The notes under the pieces are model-generated. The model searched no databases, had not been told where the DNA came from, and worked only from the letters and a program-made list of their open reading frames with translations. 64,000 nucleotides of DNA from Owenweeksia sp. (lineage in GTDB: Bacteria > Bacteroidota > Bacteroidia > Flavobacteriales > Schleiferiaceae). Positions 1 to 9,170 of this stretch are shown here, piece by piece (positions within the stretch are counted from its first letter, which is position 1; each line of letters opens with the position of its first letter). A program made the position numbers and the translations under genes. The DNA lies in assembly GCA_028285465.1 (NCBI GenBank), contig JANQPD010000039.1:40721-104720 (forward strand). The letters run 5' to 3'.

Positions 1-870
1 TACCACACCGGCCAGGAAGAGGCCCGGAACATTCGTTTCGTGTGTCTCAGGGTTGTAGTGCGGAGAACGGAACGCATCATTGGCAATGCGTATACCCGCT
101 TTTTCCAAAAAAGCATAATCCGGGGTAAAGCCTGTCATGGCCAGCACAAAGTCATTTTCCAGGTTTTCCTCCCCAGCTGCGTGTACAACCGTTATGCTTT
201 CTTCCCGGATGCGCTTCACCTGTGTATTAAAATAAGCTTTTATAGAACCTTCCTTAATGCGGTTCTCAATGTTCGGTTTGATCCAGTATTTCACCCGCTC
301 GTTTATTCCTTCTCCCCGGATGATCATGGTCACTTTTGCTTGTTTATGAAAAAGCTCCAACGCCACGTCACAAGCCGAGTTGGCCGCACCTATCACCGCT
401 ACTTCTTTACCTATATAAGGATGTGGTTCATCGTAATAGTGTTTCACTTTCGAAAGCGCTTCACCCGGCACGCCCATCAGATTCGGTAAACCATAAAATC
501 CTGTAGCCACAATTACATACCGGGCCCGGTAACGTGCTTTAGAGCTGCTCACTTCAAAACCGTTTTCCCTTCTTTCCACAGCATGTACTTCCTCATAATT
601 GTTGATCTGCAGATCCCAGCGCTGTATCACTCTTCTGAAATACTCCAATGCTTCTGTACGGGTTGGTTTATCTCCATGGGAAATAAAGGGTACTCCCCCA
701 ATTTCAAGACGCTCAGAAGTTGAGAAAAAGGTCATGTTGACAGGGAAATCATAGATGCTGTTAACCAGGGCTCCTTTTTCTATAATGATGCAGCTTAAGT
801 TGTGCTTTTGCGCTTCAATGCCTACGGTAATGCCCATCGGGCCTCCTCCTATTACTAAAACATTATACAT
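1..870 (-). CDS. ypdA: YpdA-like FAD/NAD(P)-dependent disulfide reductase (3' end outside window)
   Basis: I translated this frame by hand. It opens with ATG at 870 and stays open for 290 codons to the window edge, so the C-terminus is missing. The start carries a Rossmann FAD motif (VLVIGGGPMGITVGIEA), and a second nucleotide-binding motif lies mid-protein (VAVIGAANSACDVALEL). The segment LAMTGFTPDYAFLEKAGI is typical of the family. YpdA-type proteins are proposed bacillithiol (or other low-molecular-weight thiol) disulfide reductases and lack the CxxC of thioredoxin reductase. I see no CxxC here either. The gene is divergent from the membrane protein at 1021, and the 150 bp between them must hold both promoters. 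The family call is firm; the thiol substrate is inferred from the family. Confidence 0.88.
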   Translation of the reverse strand, partial: MYNVLVIGGGPMGITVGIEAQKHNLSCIIIEKGALVNSIYDFPVNMTFFSTSERLEIGGVPFISHGDKPTRTEALEYFRRVIQRWDLQINNYEEVHAVERRENGFEVSSSKARYRARYVIVATGFYGLPNLMGVPGEALSKVKHYYDEPHPYIGKEVAVIGAANSACDVALELFHKQAKVTMIIRGEGINERVKYWIKPNIENRIKEGSIKAYFNTQVKRIREESITVVHAAGEENLENDFVLAMTGFTPDYAFLEKAGIRIANDAFRSPHYNPETHETNVPGLFLAGVV

Positions 871-1020
871 GGGTATAAAAATAATACCAGGAATACGTTT
901 AGGAGCTTTTTATAAAGATATTGCTTAAACGTCTCTTCAACGAAGCATAGGGTTTCGCGAAAATATATTGTATTGCTTAACAAAAACCTTAACCTTTGAG
1001 TATCATGAAAAACATTTAAG

Positions 1021-1698
1021 ATGACGTCATCAGAAAACGACAGGCTCGTATTGAGCTACAACAGCATCCGCAATTGGATCGGCTTCCTGGGCATATTTCT
1101 ACCCGTACAACTTTCGGTAGCCTATTTCATACATATTGAAGAATGGCTGGTCCTGGACTCCATTAGTCATTACTACCACGCTTCGGTAAGCGACCTCTTC
1201 ATAGGCACTTTGGGGGCCATTACCGTATTTTTTATTGCCTACAAGGGGCACGACCGGTCCGACAGGATCACTTCTATCTGCGCTGCAGTGGGGGCCACGG
1301 GCCTGGCCATTTTCCCTGAACTACCCATGCCGGGTGTTGAGAACTACAGCCACTATATCCCGGTGATGTTCCCTACAGAAACCAGTAGTTGGTTGCACTA
1401 CGGCTTTGCAGCCCTTTTCTTTGTTTCCCTGATCGTATTTACACTGATACAGTTTCCAAAATCCGACCCCACAGAGAAAAAAACAGCACGTAAAGAAATC
1501 CGCAACAAGATCTACCATGTTTCGGGGATAGCCATGATCCTGCTTTTGCTGTGCATTCCGTTGTCGGCTTTTGTTTTAGGAAAGGAAACGCGTAGCTATT
1601 ATAATGTGGTATTCTTTACCGAGGCTTTCTTTCTTTGGGTCTTCGGGATTACCTGGTTTTTAAAAGGAGGCCTGTTTTTAAAAGACAAACCCGGGTAA
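1021..1698 (+). CDS. Polytopic inner-membrane protein, function unknown
   Basis: A 225-aa protein with about six hydrophobic segments (near residues 19-37, 57-75, 82-98, 125-143, 165-186 and 195-215) joined by short charged loops. One loop near residues 145-160 is rich in Lys and Arg. I see no catalytic motif. It loosely resembles DUF998-type membrane proteins, but I would not assign it. The ATG at 1021 directly follows a TAA and is the first start in the frame. The gene is monocistronic: it is divergent from the reductase on its left and convergent with the DUF2911 gene on its right, from which a strong hairpin separates it. Confidence 0.8.
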   Translation: MTSSENDRLVLSYNSIRNWIGFLGIFLPVQLSVAYFIHIEEWLVLDSISHYYHASVSDLFIGTLGAITVFFIAYKGHDRSDRITSICAAVGATGLAIFPELPMPGVENYSHYIPVMFPTETSSWLHYGFAALFFVSLIVFTLIQFPKSDPTEKKTARKEIRNKIYHVSGIAMILLLLCIPLSAFVLGKETRSYYNVVFFTEAFFLWVFGITWFLKGGLFLKDKPG

Positions 1699-1703
1699 AC
1701 ATG

Positions 1704-1746
1704 AAAAATCCCCTCCGAGGCCCATTTGCCTCAGAGGGATTCTTTT
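1704..1746. terminator. Bidirectional intrinsic terminator between convergent genes
   Basis: An inverted repeat pairs ATCCCCTCCGAGGC with GCCTCAGAGGGAT around a 5-nt loop (CCATT). An A-run lies on its left and TTCTTTTT on its right, so it can terminate transcription from both convergent neighbours. It lies 6 nt after one stop codon and about 20 nt after the other. Confidence 0.85.
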
Positions 1747-1764
1747 TCCATAATAATACAATGG

Positions 1765-2271
1765 CTAAGCCTTAATGGCAATGGGGATACGCGTTTCGGC
1801 CCAATCCAGGTAAAGCATTCCGTTTTTGCCTGCTTTGAACGTCATTTTCTCCGTCATTTCCGTTTTAACGGGTTTTGCCGTAATACGCAATACATCCTCC
1901 TTTTCATCGTACTTATAGGCCCCCCATTGCTTTGCCACCTTGTTAAAAATAACGGTCCACTCCTTTTCACCCGGTATGGTAAAAAGCGCATAGGTGCCTG
2001 CCGGTAGTTTTTTACCGTTCACCATAAGGTCTTTATCCGTACTGAAGGTAGTTGCCTCATTGGCCCCGGTACGCCATACTTTTCCATAAGGCACCAGGTC
2101 GCCATAAATTTTGCGCCCTTTTACGGAAGGCTGGCTATAGTTAATGGTAACCGTAGCTTCTCCCACTTTTACCTCCATAGTGGCGGGTGGGCTCGCTCGC
2201 TTCTCTTGCGCACTGAGGTTCCCCAGGCTGAACATGGCCACCAAGGCCAGTACCATGTGTTTTGCTTTCAT
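1765..2271 (-). CDS. DUF2911 domain secreted protein
   Basis: A 168-aa protein with a Sec signal peptide (MKAKHMVLALVAMFSLGNLSAQ) that ends at a Bacteroidota-style AQ site. The remainder matches the DUF2911 family pattern: VTINYSQPSVKGRKIYGDL near the start, then VWRTGANEATTFST, LPAGTYALFTIPG and WTVIFNK. The protein is essentially one complete domain. DUF2911 proteins are common in Bacteroidota and predicted to be periplasmic beta-rich proteins with no established activity. The gene stands alone and shares the terminator at 1704-1746 with its convergent neighbour. Confidence 0.9.
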   Translation of the reverse strand: MKAKHMVLALVAMFSLGNLSAQEKRASPPATMEVKVGEATVTINYSQPSVKGRKIYGDLVPYGKVWRTGANEATTFSTDKDLMVNGKKLPAGTYALFTIPGEKEWTVIFNKVAKQWGAYKYDEKEDVLRITAKPVKTEMTEKMTFKAGKNGMLYLDWAETRIPIAIKA

Positions 2272-2434
2272 CTTTTTACGTTTTAGAGATTTTGAAACAA
2301 TAAAGCTTAAAAGTAAAACGATTTAAAGAAAAGTATTCATGTTTGATAGAAAAACTCAGAACCATTCAATAGCAAGACCAACCGAACCCTCTATTATGCT
2401 TAGTTTAGCCTTACTACAACTCAATACGAAGCCC

Positions 2435-2815
2435 ATGCTCAACAACGCCACTGCTTTTGCCGGTTTTTCGGTAGATGCGCTCGAAACTGCAAAAGATTTT
2501 TACCAGAATACACTCGGCCTGAAGGCTGAGGAAACGTACATGGGAGTATTGTACCTCCACACCAAAGGCAATCACCCCATGGTGGTATACCCCAAAGCCG
2601 GGCATACCCCGGCTTCCTATACCGTGCTCAACTTTTACGTAGATGACCTGGAGGGAACGGTAAGTGGGTTGAAAGAAAAAGGGGTGCGTTTTGAACAGTA
2701 CCAGGATGGACCTATCCGAACTGATGAAAAGGACATCAGCCGGGACGAAAAAGGCCCGGATATGGCCTGGTTTAAAGACCCTGCGGGAAATATAATTGCG
2801 CTTATAGAAAAATAA
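2435..2815 (+). CDS. VOC (glyoxalase/bleomycin-resistance) family protein
   Basis: A short vicinal-oxygen-chelate protein. The fold signature starts at FAGFSVDALETAKDFYQNTL and ends with the usual GPDMAWFKDPAGNIIALIEK. The frame is open from ATG 2339, but the first 32 codons look non-domain and low complexity. I therefore prefer the ATG at 2435 (MLNNATAF), which gives a 126-aa protein of normal VOC length; ATG 2396 is also possible. The final E of NIIALIE is the position that often ligates metal in this superfamily. The substrate cannot be read from sequence. The next gene, a histidine kinase, begins 60-65 nt downstream on the same strand, but no functional link is evident. Confidence 0.82.
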   Translation: MLNNATAFAGFSVDALETAKDFYQNTLGLKAEETYMGVLYLHTKGNHPMVVYPKAGHTPASYTVLNFYVDDLEGTVSGLKEKGVRFEQYQDGPIRTDEKDISRDEKGPDMAWFKDPAGNIIALIEK

Positions 2816-2878
2816 ACCTTAAACGTTACCGGACGCGTTTTGCACAAATCCAGCACATCCTTCAGACCCTTATGGCGT

Positions 2879-3886
2879 ATGGCGCTTATCTCATCGCCAT
2901 TAATTGGTGCCTACAGCGTTACTTCACCCTATATCTTTTTGAGTTCGCTCTCCGAAACCGGCATACAGGATCTACCTGAACTGAGAACAGCCCCCCTGCT
3001 TCTCGTTATGGGTATGATCAGCATACATGTATTCATCTTGTGGAGCATAAACATTGGCTTACTAAAATTGACAGATTCTGTTAACGAACGGATTCAACCG
3101 GTTGTGCGCATTTTTGCTTCTTATGCCATAGTCCTCATTTTGGTTTCCATGGCCATATCCGCAGGCGGGCCTCTTCAGCGACATGACTTTGGTTTAATGC
3201 GCTATTACCCTATTATAGGCAGCATTACCAATAACACTTTTGTGCTTTTACTACTCTATTTGGTAGTTCGAAACCAGGAAAAAGCACAGCTGCAAATAAA
3301 AAACGCTGCACTTAAAATGAGTGAGTTGAACAAAAAACTGGAATTATTGCTGCAACAAGTGCAGCCGCATTTTTTGTTCAATGCCCTGGCCACTTTAAAA
3401 ATGCTCATTGTAAAGGACCGTGAAAAAGCCAGTCAATATACCAGTCGCCTTTCCGGTTTTCTGCGCGATTCACTCACCAGCGATACCAGCATGCTGGCCA
3501 CGGTAAAAGAAGAGATAGACCGGCTGGAAAATTATATTGCCTTGCAGAAAATGCGCTTCGGTGATGCCTTTGAATACAAAAGTTCCATTTCAGCAGATTT
3601 TTATGAGAAAAAGCTACCCGGCTTTAGCTTACAGGCATTAGCCGAAAATGCCTTAAAGCACAATAACTTCTCAGAAGATGAACCGCTTTTGCTGGACTAT
3701 GAAGAAAAGGATGGACTCCTTATTTGCAGCAATAGCTTTACACCTACCCACGAAAAAACACATAATACAGGCCTGGGCTTATCCAATCTGAAAGAGCGTT
3801 TCACTTTGTTGGGCGGCAAGCCTCCAACTATCCATAAAAATTTGAAAGACAAGCGTTTCAGCGTAATTCTTACTCCTTTAAGCTAA
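2879..3886 (+). CDS. LytS-type membrane sensor histidine kinase
   Basis: The N-terminal half has about four hydrophobic segments, followed by a short coiled region and a His_kinase (PF06580) core. The phospho-acceptor region is QVQPHFLFNALATL, with His about residue 164 from ATG 2879. The N-box is LAENALKHNN, and the G-box region is GLGLSNLKERFTLLGG. The frame can also start at TTG 2840, adding 13 residues; I favour the ATG. The response regulator gene starts 1 nt after this stop, so the two form a co-transcribed pair. The ligand is unknown because the membrane domain carries no recognisable sensor fold. It is the first of three such pairs in 16 kb. Confidence 0.9.
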   Translation: MALISSPLIGAYSVTSPYIFLSSLSETGIQDLPELRTAPLLLVMGMISIHVFILWSINIGLLKLTDSVNERIQPVVRIFASYAIVLILVSMAISAGGPLQRHDFGLMRYYPIIGSITNNTFVLLLLYLVVRNQEKAQLQIKNAALKMSELNKKLELLLQQVQPHFLFNALATLKMLIVKDREKASQYTSRLSGFLRDSLTSDTSMLATVKEEIDRLENYIALQKMRFGDAFEYKSSISADFYEKKLPGFSLQALAENALKHNNFSEDEPLLLDYEEKDGLLICSNSFTPTHEKTHNTGLGLSNLKERFTLLGGKPPTIHKNLKDKRFSVILTPLS

Positions 3887-3887
3887 T

Positions 3888-4655
3888 ATGGATATTGCGA
3901 TTATAGAAGATGAGCCTTTAATGCTGGAAGCACTGGAAGATGCTTTGCAGGCACTGGACAACAGTATGCGGGTTGTAGCTCGTTTAAACAGCGTAAAGCA
4001 GGCGCTGAACTTCTTTGAAAAAAAGCCTGCAGTAGATCTTATTTTCTCTGACATCAAACTAGGTGATGGCAATAGCTTCAACATATTTGAAGTATACAAG
4101 CCAAGCGCTCCGGTGGTTTTTTGCACCGCTTTTGATTCTTATGCCCTGGAGGCGTTCAAAGCCAACGGCCTGCATTACATCCTCAAACCTTATGAAACAG
4201 AAGATATCCGGGTCGCCCTGAACAAGTATAAAAGCTTTACCGGAAAACGGGAAATACCGGGGGTAGACTGGAAAGAAATGTTTGAAACACTTTACCGGCG
4301 TGTTAATAAAAACCCTGACCAACAAAGGCTTTTGGTGCATCAGGGCGAACAGATTATCCCTTTGACCGTCTCAGATATTGCGTTGGTATCTTCCGGTCAG
4401 GGTATCGGCTATGTACATACCTTTTCCGAAAAGCGCTATCAAAGTGACCATACATTGGATAAACTGGGCAAAATCCTGGGAGCTTCTTTTTATCGCTTAA
4501 ACCGACAGCACCTGATTAACCGTACAGCTATTGAAAAAGTGAGCCAATACTTTGCCCGCAAGTTAAAAGTCCAAGCCAATATCAATTATCCCGAAGCACT
4601 GATCGTAAGCAAAGCCAATGCTTCTTCCTTTTTGAAGTGGCTTGAAGAAGGCTAG
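3888..4655 (+). CDS. LytTR-family response regulator
   Basis: A 255-aa protein with an N-terminal receiver (IIEDEPLMLEALEDAL; phospho-acceptor Asp about residue 55 in LIFSDIKLGDG; conserved Thr-Ala and Lys at VVFCTAFDSYALEAF and YILKPYETEDI). A C-terminal LytTR DNA-binding domain covers about residues 150-250, including FYRLNRQHLINRTAIEKV. It directly follows its cognate LytS-like kinase with a 1-nt gap. LytTR proteins bind paired direct repeats about 21 bp apart. I found no clear operator immediately upstream of the neighbouring TonB receptor, so the target is unknown. Confidence 0.93.
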   Translation: MDIAIIEDEPLMLEALEDALQALDNSMRVVARLNSVKQALNFFEKKPAVDLIFSDIKLGDGNSFNIFEVYKPSAPVVFCTAFDSYALEAFKANGLHYILKPYETEDIRVALNKYKSFTGKREIPGVDWKEMFETLYRRVNKNPDQQRLLVHQGEQIIPLTVSDIALVSSGQGIGYVHTFSEKRYQSDHTLDKLGKILGASFYRLNRQHLINRTAIEKVSQYFARKLKVQANINYPEALIVSKANASSFLKWLEEG

Positions 4656-4760
4656 GCAAATCCTGCCCGCTTCAACCGCTTAGTTGCCCGCTTCACACAA
4701 ATAAAAACCGGAACCAAGACCTCGAAAAGCACATTTGTCGCTGAAATTTAACTCAGTTAC

Positions 4761-7079
4761 GTGCAAAAGATCATCCTTTTCATACTTCTCTGCTATAGCT
4801 TTAAGGCAGCAGCACAGGAGCGATTTACCATAAGCGGGTACACCAAAGATGCAACAAACGGGGAGGATATTCCCTTTGTGAACATCACTATAGAAGAATT
4901 ACCGGGTATTGGAACTATGTCTAATGCATATGGCTTCTATTCGCTTTCCGTACCTGAAGGCAGCTACACCATTGTATATCAATTTATTGGCTACGAAACG
5001 ATTAGAAAAGAGCTGGCCCTGGCAACGGATCAAAAGTTAAACATAGAGCTAAACGAAGCTTCGCAAACGCTGGAAGAAGTGGTGGTTACTGCGGAGCGCG
5101 AAGATCAGAATGTAACGCGTATCGAAAGCGGCATCACTCAAATCGATATGAAAGACATGAAAGCCATTCCGGCTTTTGGCGGTGAACCGGATGTGATGCG
5201 CGTAGTGCAAATGACCCCGGGGGTTAAAACAGCCGGTGAAGGAAGCGGAGGTTTTTACGTAAGAGGTGGTGGCCTGGATCAAAATCTGATCTTGCTGGAC
5301 GAAGCCCCCGTTTACAACCCTTCCCACTTGTTCGGCTTTTTTTCCGTTTTTAATGGGGACGCCCTGAAGAGCACCACCGTTTACAAAGGGGGGATGTTAC
5401 CCGAGTACGGAGGCCGTACGGCTTCTGTACTGGATATTCGCATGAAGGACGGGAACAGCAAAGACTTTGGTGTAAGCGGGGGATTAGGCCTTATTGCTTC
5501 CCGGCTAACGGTTGAGGGACCTATTGTAAAGGAAAAAGGATCCTTTATGTTAAGCGGCAGGCGCACCTATGCCGATCTCTTTCTTCCCCTCGCCGGAGAT
5601 GAAGCCCTGGACGGTTCTAACCTCTATTTCTACGACCTCAACCTAAAGGCAAATTACCAGATCAGTGAAAAAGACCGCATTTACATCTCGGGGTATTTTG
5701 GGCGGGACGAACTGGGTTTCGATGATGTTTTCGGCCTGGATTGGGGCAATACTACCGGAACGTTGCGTTGGAACCATCTTTTCTCGAACCGCTTGTTTTC
5801 CAACACTTCGCTTATTTACAGCGACTATGATTATCAAACCTCCTTTGGCCAGGGGGATGAGTTCATCGGACTTCAATCTGTGGTAAAAGACATTAATCTC
5901 AAACAGGATTTCTCCTTCTACCTCAATGAAAAGAACACCATGAAATTTGGGTTCAATATAATCAACCACACCATTGAACCGGGCAATATCGAAGCAGGTG
6001 AAGACGCGGGCCTCAACACACAAGATGCACAGGCGAAATATGGCATTGAGGGTGCCCTTTACTGGCAAAATGAGCAAAAGATAAACAACAGGCTAAGCCT
6101 GGGCTACGGCCTTCGCTATTCCCTCTTCCAGCAATTAGGTGAAGGGCAAGCTTATACCTTTAATGACAAGGGAGACTTGCTGAATACTACTACTTATGAT
6201 AGCTGGGAACCGATTCAGTATTATGGTGGCCTGGAGCCACGCCTCGCTGTTAATTATCTCCTGGATGAGCGCAGTTCACTCAAATTCGGGTATAACCGCA
6301 ACTATCAATACATACACCTTCTTTCCAACTCCACAGCCTCTACCCCGGTTGACACCTGGATCATGAGCAGCAACAATGTAAAACCGCAGATAGCCGATCA
6401 GGTCTCCCTGGGCTACTTCAAAAACTTCAGCGACAATATGTATGAAACTTCGGCCGAGGTCTACTACAAAGACATGCAGAACACCATCGACTATCGTACC
6501 GGGGCCAATACCTTTTTAAACGAGCTGCTGGAAGGCGACCTGGTGTACGGAGATGGCGAAGCTTATGGCCTGGAGTTGTTTGTAAAAAAGAAAAAAGGCC
6601 GCCTTACCGGATGGATTGGATATACCTTATCCCGCACTACGCGACAGTTTGATGAGATCAACAACGGGGAACCTTTTTCGGCCCGCCAGGACCGCACACA
6701 CGACCTATCTATCGTGGCCATGTACAAGCTCACCGATAAAACAACGATTTCCGGGAACTTCGTTTACTATACAGGCGATGCCGTTACCTTCCCTTCCGGT
6801 CAGTACAATGTGAACGGAACTATTGTGCCTTACTATACCGAGCGCAACGGTTATCGCATGCCTGACTACCACCGTTTAGACCTTGCCCTGACCATTCAGG
6901 GTAAAAAAACCAAGCGCTTTGAAAGCAGTTGGAACTTCAGCCTATACAATGTGTATGGGCGTGAAAATGCCTTCTCCATCAATTTCCAACCCAGTGAAGA
7001 TGACCCCACCCAAACGGAAGCCGTGCAACTTTCGCTCTTCAAATGGGTACCCTCCGTTACGTATAATTTTAGTTTCTAA
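4761..7079 (+). CDS. TonB-dependent outer-membrane receptor with carboxypeptidase-like N-domain
   Basis: A 772-aa protein starting at GTG 4761. A signal peptide ends AAAQ, followed by a CarboxypepD_reg-like beta-sandwich (FTISGYTKDATNGEDIPFVN through YTIVYQFIGYETI). The plug domain contains GSGGFYVRGGGLDQNLILLD and NPSHLFGFFSVFN, and a beta-barrel follows to the C-terminus, which ends with the aromatic SVTYNFSF typical of barrel closure. TonB receptors import ligands that porins cannot pass. The substrate here is unknown. The stop codon overlaps the next start (TAATG), coupling it to a DUF4249 lipoprotein, a common partner of this receptor class. There is no SusD-like gene, so this is not a classical Sus locus. 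Confidence 0.93.
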   Translation: MQKIILFILLCYSFKAAAQERFTISGYTKDATNGEDIPFVNITIEELPGIGTMSNAYGFYSLSVPEGSYTIVYQFIGYETIRKELALATDQKLNIELNEASQTLEEVVVTAEREDQNVTRIESGITQIDMKDMKAIPAFGGEPDVMRVVQMTPGVKTAGEGSGGFYVRGGGLDQNLILLDEAPVYNPSHLFGFFSVFNGDALKSTTVYKGGMLPEYGGRTASVLDIRMKDGNSKDFGVSGGLGLIASRLTVEGPIVKEKGSFMLSGRRTYADLFLPLAGDEALDGSNLYFYDLNLKANYQISEKDRIYISGYFGRDELGFDDVFGLDWGNTTGTLRWNHLFSNRLFSNTSLIYSDYDYQTSFGQGDEFIGLQSVVKDINLKQDFSFYLNEKNTMKFGFNIINHTIEPGNIEAGEDAGLNTQDAQAKYGIEGALYWQNEQKINNRLSLGYGLRYSLFQQLGEGQAYTFNDKGDLLNTTTYDSWEPIQYYGGLEPRLAVNYLLDERSSLKFGYNRNYQYIHLLSNSTASTPVDTWIMSSNNVKPQIADQVSLGYFKNFSDNMYETSAEVYYKDMQNTIDYRTGANTFLNELLEGDLVYGDGEAYGLELFVKKKKGRLTGWIGYTLSRTTRQFDEINNGEPFSARQDRTHDLSIVAMYKLTDKTTISGNFVYYTGDAVTFPSGQYNVNGTIVPYYTERNGYRMPDYHRLDLALTIQGKKTKRFESSWNFSLYNVYGRENAFSINFQPSEDDPTQTEAVQLSLFKWVPSVTYNFSF

Positions 7080-7891
7080 TGTGTAAAACATCACTATTTT
7101 ACCTCATCCTTTTTGGTCTTTTTTTGAGCTTAACTGCCTGTGAAAAGGTCATAGAAATTGACCTGGAAGATGCCTCGCCCGAATGGGTGGTGGAAGCGAA
7201 CCTTGCCGAAGGCAAAAACTGGTTTGAAGTGCGCATTTCGCAAACCACCTCTTATTTTTCCAATGAAACGCCTCCGGCAAAAGAAGGTGCCCGTGTTTTA
7301 CTAAGCGATGATAAAGGCAATACCTACCCGCTTACGGAATTGGGCAATGGCCTGTACGGGGATACCATCACGGCAGAGGTCAATACGCTCTATACGCTTA
7401 CCGCTGAAATTGATGAAAATACCTATACTGCCCAGTCTTTTTTAAAACCTTCCGTACCGGTGCTTTCCCTGGAAGCTGAATTTCAAAATGCTTTTGGGCC
7501 TCGTGCGGATGGCTACATCGCCACTTTTACCTACCAGGATCCGCCAAATGAAGCAAACTATTACCGTGCCGTTTACTTTATTGACGGTGAAAAGCAAACC
7601 GGTGGTGAGGCTTTAATTATACTCAATGATTTACTCAACGATGGCAATGTGCCCAGGGTAAGTCTTGTGCAAGAGGTATTAGAAGAAGGACAGGAATTAA
7701 GGGTAGCGTTATGGCATATTGATGAGGCATCTTACAACTATTTTACTTCGTTAGGCGACATCATCGGGGCCGGAAGAGGCCCCAACCAAGGTTCTGCAGC
7801 ACCCGGTAATCCAAACTCCAATTGGTCAGGCGGTATTTTGGGATATTTCACCGCCTATTCGGCTAGCCAGGAACAAATTACGGTTGAGTAA
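7079..7891 (+). CDS. DUF4249 family lipoprotein
   Basis: A 270-aa protein whose N-terminus is a lipoprotein signal with the lipobox SLTAC (MCKTSLFYLILFGLFLSLTA then Cys). The early block EKVIEIDLEDASPEWVVEA followed by a TSYFSNETPP-like segment is characteristic of DUF4249, a beta-rich family found beside CarboxypepD_reg TonB receptors. It is translationally coupled to the receptor upstream (1-nt stop/start overlap) and overlaps the next gene by 8 nt. It is likely an outer-membrane lipoprotein working with the receptor; that role is inferred from context. Confidence 0.9.
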   Translation: MCKTSLFYLILFGLFLSLTACEKVIEIDLEDASPEWVVEANLAEGKNWFEVRISQTTSYFSNETPPAKEGARVLLSDDKGNTYPLTELGNGLYGDTITAEVNTLYTLTAEIDENTYTAQSFLKPSVPVLSLEAEFQNAFGPRADGYIATFTYQDPPNEANYYRAVYFIDGEKQTGGEALIILNDLLNDGNVPRVSLVQEVLEEGQELRVALWHIDEASYNYFTSLGDIIGAGRGPNQGSAAPGNPNSNWSGGILGYFTAYSASQEQITVE

Positions 7892-9128
7892 GGTGTTCCG
7901 GAACTTTTGTTTAGGTATACTACTCAGCTATAGTGGGTTGTTGACATGTTATGGGCAAAATTTTCACAAGTATGAAGCTATAGCACATCCCGATCATGTG
8001 CTTTTTGTGGTAAGCGAACTGCCCGACACCCTGCTCTGCAGCTGGATCAAAGATGCTGAAGATAAGCTTCAACAGGAGCATTGGCAGCTTAACGTATTTC
8101 ACGCAGCAGGTAAAAATCCGGTTGAGGTCAAAGAGTACCTCAACGCTAAATTCAACAACCCGGTTCAGTCGAATCTAACACATTCCTACCTGGTGTTTAT
8201 CGGGAGTAGAAACCTTATTGAAGCACAGAAGGACCTCTATAAAACACCCTTGTTTGTGCGCACAGCTGAGCTTTACACCGATCAAAAGCCTGGAGGTTGC
8301 ACAAATTGTTACTCCTGGGGCGAACAGCCGCTTAAGCCTTTACTTGAGGCTTTTGCCGGGAATTTCCTGTGGGAAATTGACCTGGCTGAAGCAAGAAAAG
8401 CTGCATTGGAGTCGAACAAAACAAAAGGGGAAGAACGGGCTATAGGCTTTTTTATAAACCAATCCTTTAATCATGGCCAGCATACCGGTTATATACCACC
8501 CAATATGACCAGCTACGGCCTGCGCTTTGGAAAGCACTTCAGGCCGGAATGGCGGTGGAATGTTGAAGCCGAATTCGGTTATTCTATGCCCGATATAGAG
8601 TCGGTTTTCCAACAACAAATCCAGAGCCAGGTCGATGTCAGTGCCCTTCAATCCGGAATTAATCAAGACATTGAGATCAACGCTAGCTTACAGGGATATT
8701 TCTACGGGGCAATTGGCGGTAATGTTCAATATGTCTTTTACAAACCAGGGCGCTCCTGGTCGCCTTATGTGGCCATGGGTTTTTCATTAATGGGGCAACT
8801 GGGTTTTGAAAACCAGATCGATACTACGATCACCGTTGACGCTTCTACTTTTCCCGGTAGTGGTGGTGGATTAGGTGGTCAGGCTCCTGATAGAAGTGCC
8901 TTATCAGGCAGCAGCCCCTCCCCCGTATTTGCCAGCCGGATGCCTCTTAGTGCGGGTTGGCAAGTTTATTTCAACGAAAGACTTTCACTGGACATATCGC
9001 TGAACTACACTTTTGATATGGCGCGCTTACAAGGCGCTGTCTCTAACGTAAATGCCATCCAGCTAAGATTTGGCTTAGCCTACCATTTCTGGCCTAAGCG
9101 CAAAAAATTTTACCGCTACCTACGCTAG
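7884..9128 (+). CDS. Secreted protein with C-terminal outer-membrane beta-barrel
   Basis: A 414-aa protein, third gene of the receptor operon, overlapping the DUF4249 gene by 8 nt. No ATG lies near the start: translation must use TTG 7884 or GTG 7893, both giving a signal peptide that ends CYGQ. Residues 30-180 are a soluble domain with two Cys in GGCTNCYSW that I do not recognise. From about residue 185 to the end, alternating beta-strands (YGLRFGKHFRPEWRWNVEAE, AIGGNVQYVFYKP, AIQLRFGLAYHFW) indicate an OmpA/porin-like barrel. A Gly/Ser-rich loop lies near residues 325-345. Possibly an accessory outer-membrane factor for the adjacent receptor. Confidence 0.8.
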   Translation: MSKVFRNFCLGILLSYSGLLTCYGQNFHKYEAIAHPDHVLFVVSELPDTLLCSWIKDAEDKLQQEHWQLNVFHAAGKNPVEVKEYLNAKFNNPVQSNLTHSYLVFIGSRNLIEAQKDLYKTPLFVRTAELYTDQKPGGCTNCYSWGEQPLKPLLEAFAGNFLWEIDLAEARKAALESNKTKGEERAIGFFINQSFNHGQHTGYIPPNMTSYGLRFGKHFRPEWRWNVEAEFGYSMPDIESVFQQQIQSQVDVSALQSGINQDIEINASLQGYFYGAIGGNVQYVFYKPGRSWSPYVAMGFSLMGQLGFENQIDTTITVDASTFPGSGGGLGGQAPDRSALSGSSPSPVFASRMPLSAGWQVYFNERLSLDISLNYTFDMARLQGAVSNVNAIQLRFGLAYHFWPKRKKFYRYLR

Positions 9129-9170
9129 TTTCCTGTAAGTTTGAAGATCGGAAAACCGATCGGAGAACGC

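Noticed and set aside
40..489. Plus-strand ORF of 149 codons
   Set aside because: It is antisense to the YpdA-like gene, whose minus-strand translation shows clear FAD and NAD motifs.
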